64,000 nt of DNA from Steinernema hermaphroditum (lineage: Eukaryota > Nematoda > Chromadorea > Rhabditida > Steinernematidae): positions 10,664,001-10,728,000 of the forward strand of contig CM059622.1 of NCBI GenBank assembly GCA_030435675.1. Direction: 5' to 3'. Each line of letters starts with the position of its first letter. Within the stretch, counting starts at the first letter, position 1. The position numbers were made by a program, and so were the translations under genes. Positions 49,193-60,883 of this stretch are shown here, in pieces. A model generated the notes under the pieces. It did not search any database. It was not told the DNA's origin and worked only from the letters and a program-made list of their open reading frames with translations.

Positions 49193-49673
49193 ATGGAAGA
49201 CCCCGAGCTGGCCGCTATTCGTGCTCGCCGCATGAATCAGCTACAGGGACCAGGTGGAGCCGGTGGAGTCGGTAATAAGCAGAATGATGCGCAAGCCCGT
49301 CAAGCCGCAGCTGAGCAACAGGAGGAGATGAAGAACTCTATTCTCTCCCAGGTGAACTCGTATCTTTCGCGCTTCCATGAAAACAATCTTTAGTGCCTTC
49401 ACCAAGATGCTATCGTTCGCCTCAGTAACCTCGCTGCTGTAAAACCGGAGAAGGCTCGAATGGTAGAGAATATGATTATCCAGATGGCACGCCGGGGCCA
49501 AATCGCCGGTAAGATGTCGGACACTGCTCTGCGCCAACTCCTCGATCGGGTCTCCGAGCAGACTCAGAAAACTACCACCGTCAAAGTAAGCTAACGAAGT
49601 CGTTGTAGCCATGCTAATGATATACTTGTAGTTCGATCGCCGACGTGCAGCTATCGACTCCGATTCGGACTAA
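49193..49673 (+). CDS. PDCD5-family protein (programmed cell death 5 homologue)
   Basis: Three exons: the first ends NSILSQ before GTGAAC, the second runs to TTTVK, the third is [13 protein letters not shown]. Total length is about 130 residues, the usual family size. Family hallmarks are present: [56 protein letters not shown] and the highly conserved [17 protein letters not shown]5 is a small helical DNA/chaperonin-binding protein linked to apoptosis and protein folding. A poly(A) signal AATAAA lies at about 49730. An upstream exon from ATG 48990 could add about 39 residues in frame. Confidence 0.92.
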
Positions 49674-50162
49674 GCGCTTCACTGAAATTTTTGTGTTATT
49701 TTTCTCTCTTCTATTTACTTGTTTTATGTAATAAAGCTTCATGAGAACTGAACTAGTCGTGATTCTTTGCCACCAACCCCTCTTCTCTACTGTAGGACAA
49801 CAGCAAAGCAGAAAATGAGGCCGACGGATCCTAAAGATGCCCCAGTTCTCCGATACCGCTAAACCCTGAGACGAGTGGAACAGATAAGTCCGAAGTGATT
49901 TCGAAACTCTGATGGTCCGGGCACGACAGTGAGTGCGTTGGTGCAGCCTGCACGTTGGTTGGTCGTCTGTATACCTTGACGTATCCGTCTGTTCGGTAGT
50001 GTTTGTTACCGTCTCTGGTTTTGGTGATTCGTTTTTCTTCTCAGGCGCTCTCGGAAGCAAAGTGTCGTGATAGAGCCGTGATAGATGGTGCTTTCTTCCG
50101 TGATCATTCCTCGTGTCCCCTACCTGTCCTAGTGTTTCGTGTTCATTCAGTGTTAACCTGCT
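49674..50162. other. Intergenic/promoter region before the Argonaute gene
   Basis: Nothing coding is supported. The last 16 bases before the ATG (TCAGTGTTAACCTGCT) contain a splice-acceptor-like TTCATTCAG and recur in near-identical form before the 57.3-kb gene. Confidence 0.5.
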
Positions 50163-53100
50163 ATGAAGAAGCTTACGCAAAGCGTTGAGGAGATGAAGCT
50201 CCCTGTGAGCATGGCTCCGAAAGTGCCTGGCAAACCTGCCACTGGCGATCGTCCCGTAAAGCTGAAGACCAACATGTTCTCACTGGAGATGACCAAGCAG
50301 ATTCCTGTCTACATGTACCACGTCGATATTCACATGAAGTGTGGCTCAAAGCTCGTCAGCCTGGTCAAGAAGTCCGGTTCTGAGTAAGTGATCATTGGCT
50401 GGACTGGAATAATGGAGTTTCAGTCATATTGCCGTGGACAACAAGGGCAAGTGTCGCGTCGCCTTCCGGCTCGCTTTCCGCAAGTTCCCCAACGTCTTTC
50501 CGCGGACAGGAGGCATCTACTACGACCTCCAAGCTCAGCTCTACACGGTGGAGAAACTAAAGTCTGATGTATGTTGCCAGTCGGTTGCGCCTTGTATTTG
50601 AATTGTTTAGGGAACAGCCGAACTCAACGACATGAAGGAGCTGGTTCTTGACCGTGCGGACCTTTCCAATGTCGGGGTTACCGCATTTGGCCGACACGTG
50701 GAAAGCGTCATCGTACAAGTAAAACCCATCGGAGCGAACTTCCAGCTTACTCTGGGTTCCTTGCATGAGCTCCTCGACTTCGAGAATCCTTCGCACGAGC
50801 TGCTTCAATTCCTTGATGTGGCCACTTCGCAACACGCTTATCAAACTCCGTAAGATTTTTTTTCAGAAAGCCTTATTTTACACATGTCTTTTAGGAAGCA
50901 ATTCATCACTTTCTCTTCGGGGTTCGCTTTCTGCAGTCCAGCACAGAAGGACAGAATTCAAACTTTGGATGGAGGCAAACAGCTTTTGGACGGCTTTCAG
51001 AAGTCAGTGAAAATCATTGAAGGGAACAGCAAAGTTGGAAAAAAAGGCGAGCTCGCTATTGTCGTTGATCGTAAGCTCTAAATGTTTTGAGAAAGTTGAA
51101 TTATTTGAATGTTTTAGCAAAGAAAGTCGCTTTCCACGAAGCTAACATCTCTTTTGCTGTAAAAGTTGAGAAAATGGGCTTTTCTCGGGAAGACGGTACA
51201 GTCGATCACAGGAAAATTGAGGAGCTGAGCAAGCAACTCAAGGGTGTGTTCGCTGAAACCCATTATTCCGGCAAGGTTCGTTGGTTTGAAGTCCACGGTG
51301 TTGTTAAAGAAGATGCTCAGAATCTCACGTATGCTCAGTATCACAGATTTGACGCTAATTTTACTACGTTTAGGTTTGATGTGAATGGACGTTCGATCAC
51401 AGTCGAAACTTATTACAAAGAAAAATATAATATCAGATTGCAACTTCCGAAAGCGCCACTCATTCGTATCAAGGGTCGCAGGGCAGAGGGAGGTCAGCGA
51501 GATTTCATCTACCTGCCTATGGAGTTGGCCTTCGTGTGTGCCAACCAACGTGCTACCATCAAGCAACAAACCCCTAAGCAGATTAGTGACATGATTCGAG
51601 TAGGTGTCATCTTGTTCTATGCATTCGCTTTCACATGAGTGTTTAGAGTTGCGCCATGCTGCCGGCAAAGCGTGCTGAAGAAGTGAAAGCTCTGGGCGCA
51701 CAGTTGCAACTCAATGGACCCGTGCATCGCAGTCTTCAAGCAGCCCACGTGGAAGTAGACAGTTCGCTGATGACGGTGGAAGGCCGAACGTTGGCTCCTC
51801 CTGAAATTGGCTACAAGGGCGCAAGACGCAGCGTGGATGCAAACACCGGAAAGTGGAAGTCGTCGGGACGCGACAGAACGCAGTATCTTGTCGCAGCCAA
51901 CATCAACAGCTGGGAGTTGACTCTCCTGTGCATGGGTCGTCCTCGTCCCATTGACGATCAGCTCGCGAAGGATTTTTCCACTGAGATGGTAAAGGAGTGT
52001 CGTGCTCGAGGAATGCAGATCAACGGACCATCGACGGTTCAAGCCGTTCAGTACGGATTGCAGGAACTTGAAGGAATCTTCTCAAACGCCAGCAAGAACA
52101 AAGTTGAATTCCTGCTCTTCGTTCAAGATTCGCGTCTTTCTGGTCACAGTTAGTTGTTCGTGTCTTCGGTGGAAAGTATTTTAACTACTGCAGAGCAAAT
52201 CAAGTTTTTGGAACGCAAATACCGCATCGTCACGCAGGACGTCGATCGACGCACAGTCCAGAACGTGGTCGAGAAGCGCAAGTTTCAAACTCTGGAGAAC
52301 ATCGTTGCGGTGAGTGGCATCGATTAGAGTCCCATCTGAAGGTTGTTTTCAGAAGACTAACATGAAGCTTGGTGGCGTCAACTACACAATCTTTCCTAAG
52401 GATTCAACGTAAGTGGGAAGCAAGGCACACCTATTACAGCGCAATTATTCCTCAGCATCTTCCGCAAGGGTCGCCTCTTGCTTGGCTTCCAAGTTAGCCA
52501 TCCTCCAGCTGTCTCTTCAGAAGAAATGGCGAAAGGACTGAAGCCCAGTATGCCAACTGTTATCGGAGTTGCTGGCAACGTCACCAAGGAACCGTGCGCT
52601 TTTGTGGGCGACATTTACTACCAGGAACCTCGTGAGGATCGTATGGTTGACGCAATGGATCAGCTGGTTACGGAATTTGCAAAGCGCTACATCGCCGTTG
52701 CTGGAGTTTTGGAAGAGCTCATCATTTACCGCAATGGCGCTACTGATTCGCAATATGCAAATGTAGGGGTTGCCCGTACTTATCGCTTCATCCACTCTTT
52801 CCGTTTAGCTGCTCAGAACGGAGGTGGCTATTATCAAGCAGGCCCTCAAGAAGGCTGGTGCTCCCGGTGCAAAGATCACTCTGATCGTCGTTTCGAAGCA
52901 GCACAATACTCGTATCATGCCTGCTGTCGTAAGTATCTATCTATTTAACACCACTGGAGTAACTGATTTGGTTTAGATCAGTGGTGAAAAAGCTCCTGAC
53001 CAGAACGTGAAGCCTGGCACGGTGGTGGATGCAAAGATCGTCCATCCCTTGTTCCAGGAGTTCTATCTGAACTCGCATCAGACCCTTCAGGTAAACTCTT

Positions 53101-53421
53101 CTTCGACGATCGCCCATGCAAAAAGATTAACTTCAGGGCTCGGCTAGAACCCCGAAGTACACCATTATCAAGGACGAGAGTGTATTCACGTTGTCGCAGC
53201 TTGAGCAGCTCACCAACATTTTGTGCTACGGACATCAAATCATCAACCTGCCAACGTCGCTTCCTGCCCCGGTGTACATTGCTGGTCGGTATGCGGAGCG
53301 TGGTGCCATGCTTCTCCAAGCTTCTCGAGATAATATCGACGACGTTACCGACTTCAAGCAGTTGAATGCAAATCTGGCTTATAGAGGAACGAAGTTGGAG
53401 AAGAGTCGAGTTAACGCCTGA
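50163..53421 (+). CDS. Argonaute protein, WAGO-like, slicer residues lost
   Basis: About a dozen exons encode roughly 870 residues with Argonaute order. The N-domain has PVYMYHVDIHMK. A PAZ domain of about 110 residues has VETYYKEKYNIRLQLPKAPL and FIYLPMELAFVCANQR. The MID domain has KVEFLLFVQD and YRIVTQDVDRRTVQNVVEKR. The PIWI domain has NMKLGGVNYTIF, LLLGFQVSHPP and ELIIYRNGATDSQYAN, then a C-terminal end of AYRGTKLEKSRVNA. The three catalytic positions of slicing Argonautes are replaced: GAD becomes GFQ, the second Asp is Asn (YRNG), and the late His is Gly (YIAGRYAERG). In nematodes this pattern marks WAGO-clade proteins that bind secondary 22G siRNAs. It lies 490 bp after the PDCD5 gene and 232 bp before the sperm gene, all plus strand. 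Poly(A) signal near 53497. Confidence 0.93.
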
Positions 53422-53653
53422 AACAGTTGTTACGCTTGTTCATAGTGCGTTGTTGTTAATATTGTATTTGCCTTTGTTCTAGAGTGTCGTCTTGACAATA
53501 AAATATGAATGTATTCTGGGTGCTTGGATTCTGTGGGTCTGGCGCAGCTGCCCTCGCGAACCGATATCTGTCTGTCTACTTGCTGGAGACTGTCTCACAG
53601 AGCTGCTGGTGTTCGGTCAGTGAAGTCTTTTGTCCTGGGAGAGACGGTCGGTA

Positions 53654-56538
53654 ATGTCTCAGGGCAATCGCTTGTTCTTGGAGCGGCGGTCGGTGCTATC
53701 AGAGGTATTCACGAGTTTGTTCGTGGAACCTTATCGTGAGGAGCGACGCAAAGTTCTGAGACGAACGCGCTTCGAGGACATCATCTTGTACAGGTGGGGT
53801 AGAGTAATGTCAAACTCTGTTCAATGATTTTTTAGTGGGCCGTACGACTATAAAAACCTGCGTTTCCTCTACAATCTGCCCATTGGCTTTGGACTCTGCT
53901 TAGGTCTCTACCATCTTGCCTGGTTTCGCCTCAACTTCGCCTTCTTTGATGAGCACTTTGCCGTGGCATTGAAGTGGGTCATGATCAGCTTGTGCACGTT
54001 GGCTTTCGCATTTAGTGCGGTAAGTTCACTATTAGGCATAGGTAATTATAGAAATTAAGGTATTCCGTTGCACACTGATTTGTGTTTGTCTGGCTGCCAT
54101 CGGAAGCAATGGCCAGGGCCTCATGTCAGTCTTCGTTTTAGAGCAGCTCACCGACGGACCGATAAACAACACCATTGAAAACTTTAGGAGAAGTGCCAGA
54201 ATTGTTGTTTGTCATTTGGAAATACAGTCAGAACTGATGGAGCAACGCATTTCCCTCTTCGGAGGAAATTACACACAAGCTGTACAGAACAAGTTCTGTA
54301 AGATAAGAAGTTCTGTATCCGTTTTCTAATCTCACTTCGCTTTCAGCAAATGCGGTTTCCAAAGGAAAAAACGTTGTGGATTTATTGAAATCTAGTGTAG
54401 ATCCGTTCTTGAAACACTTTAAAGATAACGACGAAGAAGAGAAACGCTTGGAAAAGATGCTCCACAACGTTGAGGTATGGGTGTTGGTCGCGAGCGACTC
54501 AATGGGCCACTCTTGACTTTCCGAACTATTCAATACAGAACGATTGCAGGTGATGAAGGAACGTGCTGACCTCACAGCTGGCCTCAAGAGTGAAGGTAAC
54601 GAGACAACGAATACGGAAGATCTTCCATTTTGGACTCGATTCAAAAGCAAAATGGCACGCACTATGGCAAGACGGTTGGACCAGCGATGCAAAGAGGTGG
54701 CTGCATCTTCTCTGAAGAACTGTCAAGAATCTTTCAAAAAGCTAAAGGCGCAATGTGAGCAGAGAATGCCATTTTTCGTCTCCCTTATCGTCGATATGTG
54801 TAGCGGTCTTAGCCCAACCATAGCTTGTGACGTAAGTGCCATTTTGCTCTTCATCAAAGATAATAGTGATACATATTGCAGCATGAAAGTATCACGGGTC
54901 AAGTCAATGTGACTTGTATGAAAATTTTTACAAACCCTGAAAGGAAAAACGAGTCTTTCTTCACTCCTGAATTCGACCATGAAATGGAAAGTTTCGGCAA
55001 TGTTAAGAATGAGATCGACGAGCAGTTCAAGTTAAATGTGAGCCATTCTTTAAATGTAAGGGTGACGGAATATCTTTATTTAGCTTCACTATCAAATCGC
55101 TGAAGAACCTCGTTTTGAAAAGCTACGCCGCGTAGGTGATGTGCACGTCAACTTACAGAACAAAATCCTAGAACTTAAGGTGAACTCGTTTTCCCTCTGA
55201 ACTCTCATTTGTAACCTGTTTATAGCTCGTTTTGGTTGTGCTTAAGGAACTTATGTCTGCACTGCTCATTTTCTTTGTGTATACCATTTTCCGGAACTGT
55301 GTCGTCATGTTGCAGAACTACCTCAACAACATTGATTTTAGTAATACGTATCTAACAAAATACTTCTATTACATTGACGAGAAAAGGAAACTGATGAATA
55401 AGCCGTCTTTGTTACCGTTCACTAAGGCCGAAATGAAGAAGCACAATTTGAGGAGTCCGTTTTCGTAAGATTTATTGCACACAGCGTTTTATGATTATTT
55501 GAATTGCAGACTTCCAACGAATGCAGAGGTGCAGGCTAGTTGGTTCCCATTTTTGAAATGGTTTATTATGGTCATCACCACTGTAGTAGTTTTGGTGGTG
55601 GATCACGTCTACTATAAAGTTATTCATTCGGTAAATTGTGCATCCATTATAAGTTGCTTAAATTAGTGTGCACTTTTAGATTGAAAAGACAGCAAATTTA
55701 ACCCAAACAATCGAAGGCGAACGATCTTTCGATGTTCGCGTAAATGGCACTGGTGTTGTTGCTGGTTTACTGAACGATCTTATGAATATGTCGTCTAGTG
55801 CTAAATTCAGCGGGGTGCAAACGAACGAACACTGTCTTGATGAGAACAGAGTAAATAAGATGGATATCAGCGTTGTCGTCGTGAGGGTCATTCTTCCTCT
55901 TCTCGCTATGTTCTTCTTGCAGGTATGTATTGATTTGCTTTTCAATCGCAACTCCATATATAGGTCGTGTTTGGTTTCATTGTGAAACGTATGACTCTGT
56001 TTTACGTTGTTGATTATATCTTCCGAAGAAGAAGCAAAGCGCGATCCATTCAGCTTTACAACAAACTTCTATACTCTCGCTCGGTAGCGCGAAAGGCAGC
56101 TCGAGCGCGAATCCGACGAGCTGTCCGGAAACACAGTCTTCGCTTAGGCTCACGCACGTATGTTTTGGAGAAGTATAGCGTTTTGTAAGCCAAAGTAATC
56201 TTCAGAATATTGGACTATTTCCCCGGACTGAAAAATATCGCCGAAAAGATATTCAAAACAGAAAAGTGTCTCATGTGTTTGCAACCGGAAAAGAGAATGA
56301 ACCTGATAGAATGCTGTAAAGAGAAATGCACAGCGACGTATTGCAAGAGGTGCTGGCTGGAGAACGACGAAGTGTGCTACGCGTGCCAGGTATATACACA
56401 ACGTGGAAGTAATTTTGTAAACGTTAATTTTAGGTGGAAGAAGGCTTGGTAAATGACACAAAAACGCAATTTTTGCCAACCGCGTCACTACCAAATGAAA
56501 CGAACGCTAAACCCACCAAAGAAGGCGAAAGCAGCTGA
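53654..56538 (+). CDS. DC-STAMP-like membrane protein with C-terminal RING (SPE-42/SPE-49 type)
   Basis: About eleven exons give a protein of roughly 770 residues. After a basic N-terminus (MSQGNRLFLERRSVLSEVF) come several TM helices, including LRFLYNLPIGFGLCLGLY, VALKWVMISLCTLAFAFSA and CTLICVCLAAIGSNGQGLMS. A long Cys-containing extracellular region leads to the DC-STAMP domain (LVLKELMSALLIFFVYTIF, FLKWFIMVITTVVVLVVDHV, VVVRVILPLLAMFFLQVVFG). A C4-C4-type RING closes it (CLMCLQPEKRMNLIECCKEK, CYACQ). In C. elegans, SPE-42 and SPE-49 have this architecture and act in sperm for fusion with the egg. Exact orthology cannot be decided here. The start chosen is the first ATG whose frame splices into the TM region. 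The 232-bp spacing from the Argonaute suggests shared transcription. Confidence 0.85.
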
Positions 56539-57346
56539 GCAGAGCAGGAATTTTTATATTTATTTTATGTTTGTTTTACTAGTTGTGCATGTATATCCTT
56601 TCTGTATATTCAATTGTTCTTATATTTGTATAAAAAACATCCTGGTGCTCAGAGTATCTTTACTTCACATCCTATCCAACATCGATGGAGCCGTGACAGT
56701 CAAGGTCGTGTCATATCGAGCGAACATCGGTTTATCGTCTGTATTGTATTAGCTTGCAATATTCGCTGAAATCGGTAGCTGGAAACTCTCGAATGGAAAC
56801 TTTCGCCAGTTTCGGCGGTCATTTTTCCTTCTGCATCGTGTCGTTTTCGTGTTTACGCGCCGTTTTCGTGCTTGCTTCTGTCGAGCACATGTGCATTTCG
56901 ATGTGTTCCATGGGTTTTCAACTTCATTTTTTTAAAACGAGCTTTCTAGACTTTGTCTAGTCTATCCTTTCTTTCACATCACAGCCTGTTAGCAACCGCT
57001 CCTGTTTATTCAGTCGTTTGCCGTACGGTTGTCTGATTCAATTTGCGTTTTTATTTCGCTTATGGATGGTAGGCACTTGTTGACTTTTACAGTGCCGTGT
57101 CTTCAGACGGTTGTATTCGACTGCGCTCAGGTAAAGCACTAGAGATTCGTGTGTGCTCGCACTCCTGGCCCTAACATCTGCACGAATGCGATACTTCTTC
57201 CTAATTTTGTTTCGAGAAATCCTTAAAGATTGAAAGAAATCTTGAAGAGTTGCTTCGTTTACTGTCCGTGTGACTTTTCGTTTCTTTTTTGATCGTGACT
57301 AATTTCCTCTCTGAGTGCTACTATGTATTTTCAGTGCTAATCTGCT
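56539..57346. other. Intergenic region with duplicated upstream element
   Basis: No gene is supported. The end (TCAGTGCTAATCTGCT) is a near copy of the sequence before the Argonaute ATG. Confidence 0.5.
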
Positions 57347-57715
57347 ATGCACAAGGTTGCACAAGGCATCGAAGAAGTGAAGCTCCCAGTGAAGATGACT
57401 GCGATGGTGCCTAGAAAGTCGAACGCCAGTGACCGGCCTGCCAACAGTGCTGCCTCCGGTAAACCCAGCGAGCCGGTACTCAGCAAGGAAGATGAGGAGC
57501 GCGTAGCGGCGTTCGCCAGGCGCATGGTTGTCGAAGGGCGGAAAAAATTTGAAGCCACCAAAAAGACGCAGACGATCGGCATCGTTCACACCATTAAGAA
57601 GAAGGTTCATAACGGGTCAGTGCAGATGCACTCTGTAACGAACACTTCCTCCGGTTCTGGGAAAGCCCGTGGTTATATGATGAAGAAACTCAAGAGCATG
57701 GCTTCGCGCCGTTAG
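57347..57715 (+). CDS. Small basic protein with Argonaute-derived N-terminus (chimeric duplicate)
   Basis: An uninterrupted 122-residue frame. Its first 30 or so residues (MHKVAQGIEEVKLPVKMTAM) align with the Argonaute start at 50163 (MKKLTQSVEEMKLPVSMAPK), and the DNA similarity includes the bases upstream of the ATG. After residue 31 (ASDRP versus TGDRP) similarity stops. The remainder is Lys/Arg-rich (SKEDEERVAAFARRMVVEGR, VHTIKKKVHNGSVQM, YMMKKLKSMASRR) with no domain I recognise. There is no PAZ or PIWI. It could be a functional short protein, possibly nucleic-acid binding given its charge, or the capped remnant of a partial duplication. The intact frame and typical codon use favour a gene. 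Confidence 0.6.
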   Translation: MHKVAQGIEEVKLPVKMTAMVPRKSNASDRPANSAASGKPSEPVLSKEDEERVAAFARRMVVEGRKKFEATKKTQTIGIVHTIKKKVHNGSVQMHSVTNTSSGSGKARGYMMKKLKSMASRR

Positions 57716-57776
57716 TTCTTTGCTGTTACGTTGTTTGTATGTACTAACAATGTGTATCTAGCGGAAGATGATGTAA

Positions 57777-59042
57777 ATGTGTAGTCCTTATTCTGTCATT
57801 CGAAGTGTACTGTTGCAAGGTGTGATCCTGGCCTTAGTAGTACTTGTGTTTTCCTATGCATGGGTGGTGCAGACGTCTCGAGTCGCGCTCGACAACGTGT
57901 CTGTGAAGACTCTGCAGACTTCCTGCTTGCTCAGTCGGAGGCGGTCGGTTTTCGTCGCCTCTCTGACTCATTTCGCTTCGCCGTGGGCGAAGAGATCGGT
58001 CTCGTCCGTCGCATACGGCATGGGTATGTTGCACGATTACAAGCGAATTTTTGAAAATTTTCTTTAGGACAATCACCGCGTGATCGACATGAAAAGCGTC
58101 AGTCGAAGTCGGAGATGAGGGTGATCCGACGGAAAGGCAAATCTACCGCATCGAAAGTGAAGTTCAAGGATCCCGATGTTGGATCTTGCGATTATCCGAG
58201 TGCTGTAGCTGTCAGTAACTCGGACTGTTTGAACGTTTCAAGGGGAAACGCACAGCCTGACGACGAAAAACCGAACGCAAAGAAGTGTGAAAAGGATGAC
58301 CAGCAGCAGATCAATGTGAAAGCACCACGTGCAGCGTCACTCCCCGTGCCCAGGAACTGCATCAAGATCTCCCGTTCTCGCATCAGCTCTTTGCGACATA
58401 CGGAGCTCCGTTATGTCAGTTACAGCCGACTTTCTGAAAACGCTGTCGTAGAACGGCCTCTATCTCTTTGCGACCTACTTGCGGAAATGATTACGACTTC
58501 AAATAGCGCACTTTCGAAGTCTTCAGGGAAGCCTTCGTCGCCGATTCTCACAGTTTATCTCAATATGGCTCGTATTAGTGCTCTTGGAAAGATGAATGAA
58601 CAGGTAATTGGACACTAGTTACTGTAGTACAACATATAATAATTGGTATTATTCAGCTTAAATGTGAGAAATCCTACATTCGCCACTTGAACGCGCAATT
58701 AGAATGCACAATCGAGGCGAAGAAGAATTTTGATGCGGAGAAGATGGCGAAGAAGAAGCTCCTGGAGGGTGTTGTCGGTGGGCTTGAGGTGAGAGGTACC
58801 TTATTTACAACTGCTTCAATTTACGATATCAGATGCTGGCTGATGAAAAGATCAAATGCGACGCTGCGACAGCTCATCTTCGGCAGGGAGCTGAGCTACA
58901 GAACCTCATTCGACAGATGGAAGATCTGAATATCGGTGTAGCTAAGAAGTCGGAAGGAGAACAGAAAGAAATCCTCCAAAGCATAACGAAGATTCGACAG
59001 TCAATCGCAACTGCACTCACAAGTGGAGCAAGAGCTCGTTGA
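57777..59042 (+). CDS. Unknown membrane-anchored coiled-coil protein
   Basis: Four exons splice in phase: about 57777-58023, 58068-58603, 58657-58788 and 58833-59042. The product is about 375 residues. It has one N-terminal hydrophobic segment (VLLQGVILALVVLVFSYAW), then a basic Ser-rich region (RHEKRQSKSEMRVIRRKGKS). A central stretch without recognisable domain includes LSLCDLLAEMITTSNSALS and SPILTVYLNMARISALGKM. The C-terminal helical coiled-coil region (YIRHLNAQLECTIEAKKNFD, KMAKKKLLEG, LQNLIRQMEDLNIG) ends ALTSGARAR. It begins 61 bp after the preceding stop without an intervening poly(A) signal, so the two may be co-transcribed. I recognise no family. Confidence 0.65.
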
Positions 59043-59332
59043 TGGTTTCACCAGTACGCAGCGTGTGAATTTTAACGTTATGTTGCCGTAATCGCGTATT
59101 AATGTATAAACCGTGCCTTGCATTTCTGATCTGAGTGATGGCGGGCCTCTGCCACTATCGCAAATGCAAACTGTTTGTTGTTATCATCACTCGCAGAACA
59201 ATTTACAGATGAGCGCAACCTGGATTTGCACATTTCTACATGTCTCATAGACTGTGGAGTGTTGGCGAGGGCGATCAATAGGACTGAAAGTTATTTATTC
59301 CTTCGAATGTGTACATCTGCACTTATTTATCA

Positions 59333-60458
59333 TCCCTGGCCGCCTCTTTGAAGAGAGTTCGAGACGACTTCTTGAACACTTCTACGGCGTCCACTTCCTT
59401 GCAGATTTTCTGGAGAATAAAACCTTTTATCGCTCTGAAAAATTGCATGAAGCGACAGAAAGTAAATGAGTGGGAGTTTCTAGACCCAACTTACGCGTTA
59501 AAAGCCAGTTGGACGCCTAAGTTGACGACCGGAAGAATGTCAGAAATGATGTTGATCATGAGAACGATGCTCCTGTTGGAGAGCAGAAGGAGTCCGCTCG
59601 TGCTGAAGCTGAACATGGTCATCGATATGGAAAAGACGACCACTGGAGGGAAGAAGAGGAGGAACGCTTGCAGAAGAATACGGGTTTCCGGAGAAGACAA
59701 CCTGACCTTCAAGTTGAAGCGCAATCTCTGAACAGGCGATCCTAGATACGGTAGACGACACAAAAGTCACCTTCATGATAATCTGAAAGACTATCAGAAT
59801 GTAAGTGGCTATGCTGCACGCCGAGAGGCCGATTTCCAAGAAGCGGACGAACCGCTGGGCCACGAATCCGTCCGTGAAAGCCATGGCGAACTGGTAGTCG
59901 TACTCGCCCACGGTCTCCGAGTGCACACATAGCCACAGAGGCAGGAGGACTCCGAGCAAGAGCCACAGAAGGACGGATAGGTACTTGTAGTAGGAGGGGC
60001 GAATTCGCTTGATCTGATTGTAGACGAAGAAGCGATTCAGCGCCAAGAGGAGCGAGAAGGAGAAGAGGAGGACGAAGTAGAGCGCGCGGAAGTAGACGAC
60101 GATCTGAAAAACCCGTTTTCTGAGGAGGCCGTTGAGGACCTGCCGTCGATATCACGTAGAAGTTTTCTCTGTAAATGCTCATGACAGCGAAGAGGCCGGT
60201 GGTCAGGATGGAAAATAGGTCGATCAGGCCGATCTGCACCATAATGTTGTAGGCGACAGTCGAACGAAACTGTTTTTGAGTCGCTAGTATCTGCAAATAT
60301 TTCAAGAACACGTTGGGATTGGGACGCTTGTTCGAGTTGTCACTTACGAGAAGGAGTCCGGCGTAGAGAGGAGTGAACACACCGAAAACGGTGAGTCGGA
60401 ATACGACGAAGAAGAACAGTTGCTCGTCGCTTAAACCAAGACGTTCGTAGCCACCCAT
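59333..60458 (-). CDS. 7TM chemoreceptor-type GPCR (srt/srv-like)
   Basis: Five exons splice in phase. TM1 is EQLFFFVVFRLTVFGVF (start MGGYERLGLSD at 60458). TM2 is RSTVAYNIMVQIGLIDLFSI. TM3 begins after a 52-nt intron (IVVYFRALYFVLLFSFSLLL) and leads into ALNRFFVYNQIKR, the usual post-TM3 basic motif of nematode serpentine receptors. TM4 is YKYLSVLLWLLLGVLLPLWL, TM5 IGLSACSIATYILIVFQIIM, TM6 LLQAFLLFFPPVVVFSISMT and TM7 IVLMINIISDILPVVNLGVQ. A C-terminal tail rich in Lys and acidic residues stops at 59333. Length is about 310 residues, typical for the class. It likely senses chemicals in sensory neurons. The class label is tentative. Confidence 0.8.
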
Positions 60459-60883
60459 CCGGATAGTGACATCAACGCGGAATTAGCGGATTTAGTGGTC
60501 AGCGGGTTCTGGGAATTTCCCATAAGTGCGTGGTCCCGCACGAGTGCACAAAGGATCACAGAATATCCCGTGATGAAAAAGTGGTCTCCAAAAAATGTCT
60601 CCAACGTTTGAATGTGCCAAGATGTGGTGTGTCTAGGAACAAGACACAGAAAAACGTGTGCAGATCCCATTAGTCACAGTTTTCTACTTCCCGAACTTCC
60701 CGAAGCTTGCAGCCCTCACAGAAAGCCGCCACGACCCACACCGAGCCGTTCTTATCATCGGAATCTCTGTCTGCAGAGAGCAAAGTGGACGTCTAGGTGG
60801 AACAGCCCCATGGAACGTCTGTCTTTTTCTATTTCACTCTCCTTCATTCGAAGCGATCGGTTCACCTCTCCTTCTATCTTTCC
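60459..60883. other. Shared upstream region of divergent GPCR and tetraspanin genes
   Basis: The two genes are head-to-head about 425 bp apart, so both promoters must fit here. No coding sequence or clear site is seen. Confidence 0.45.
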
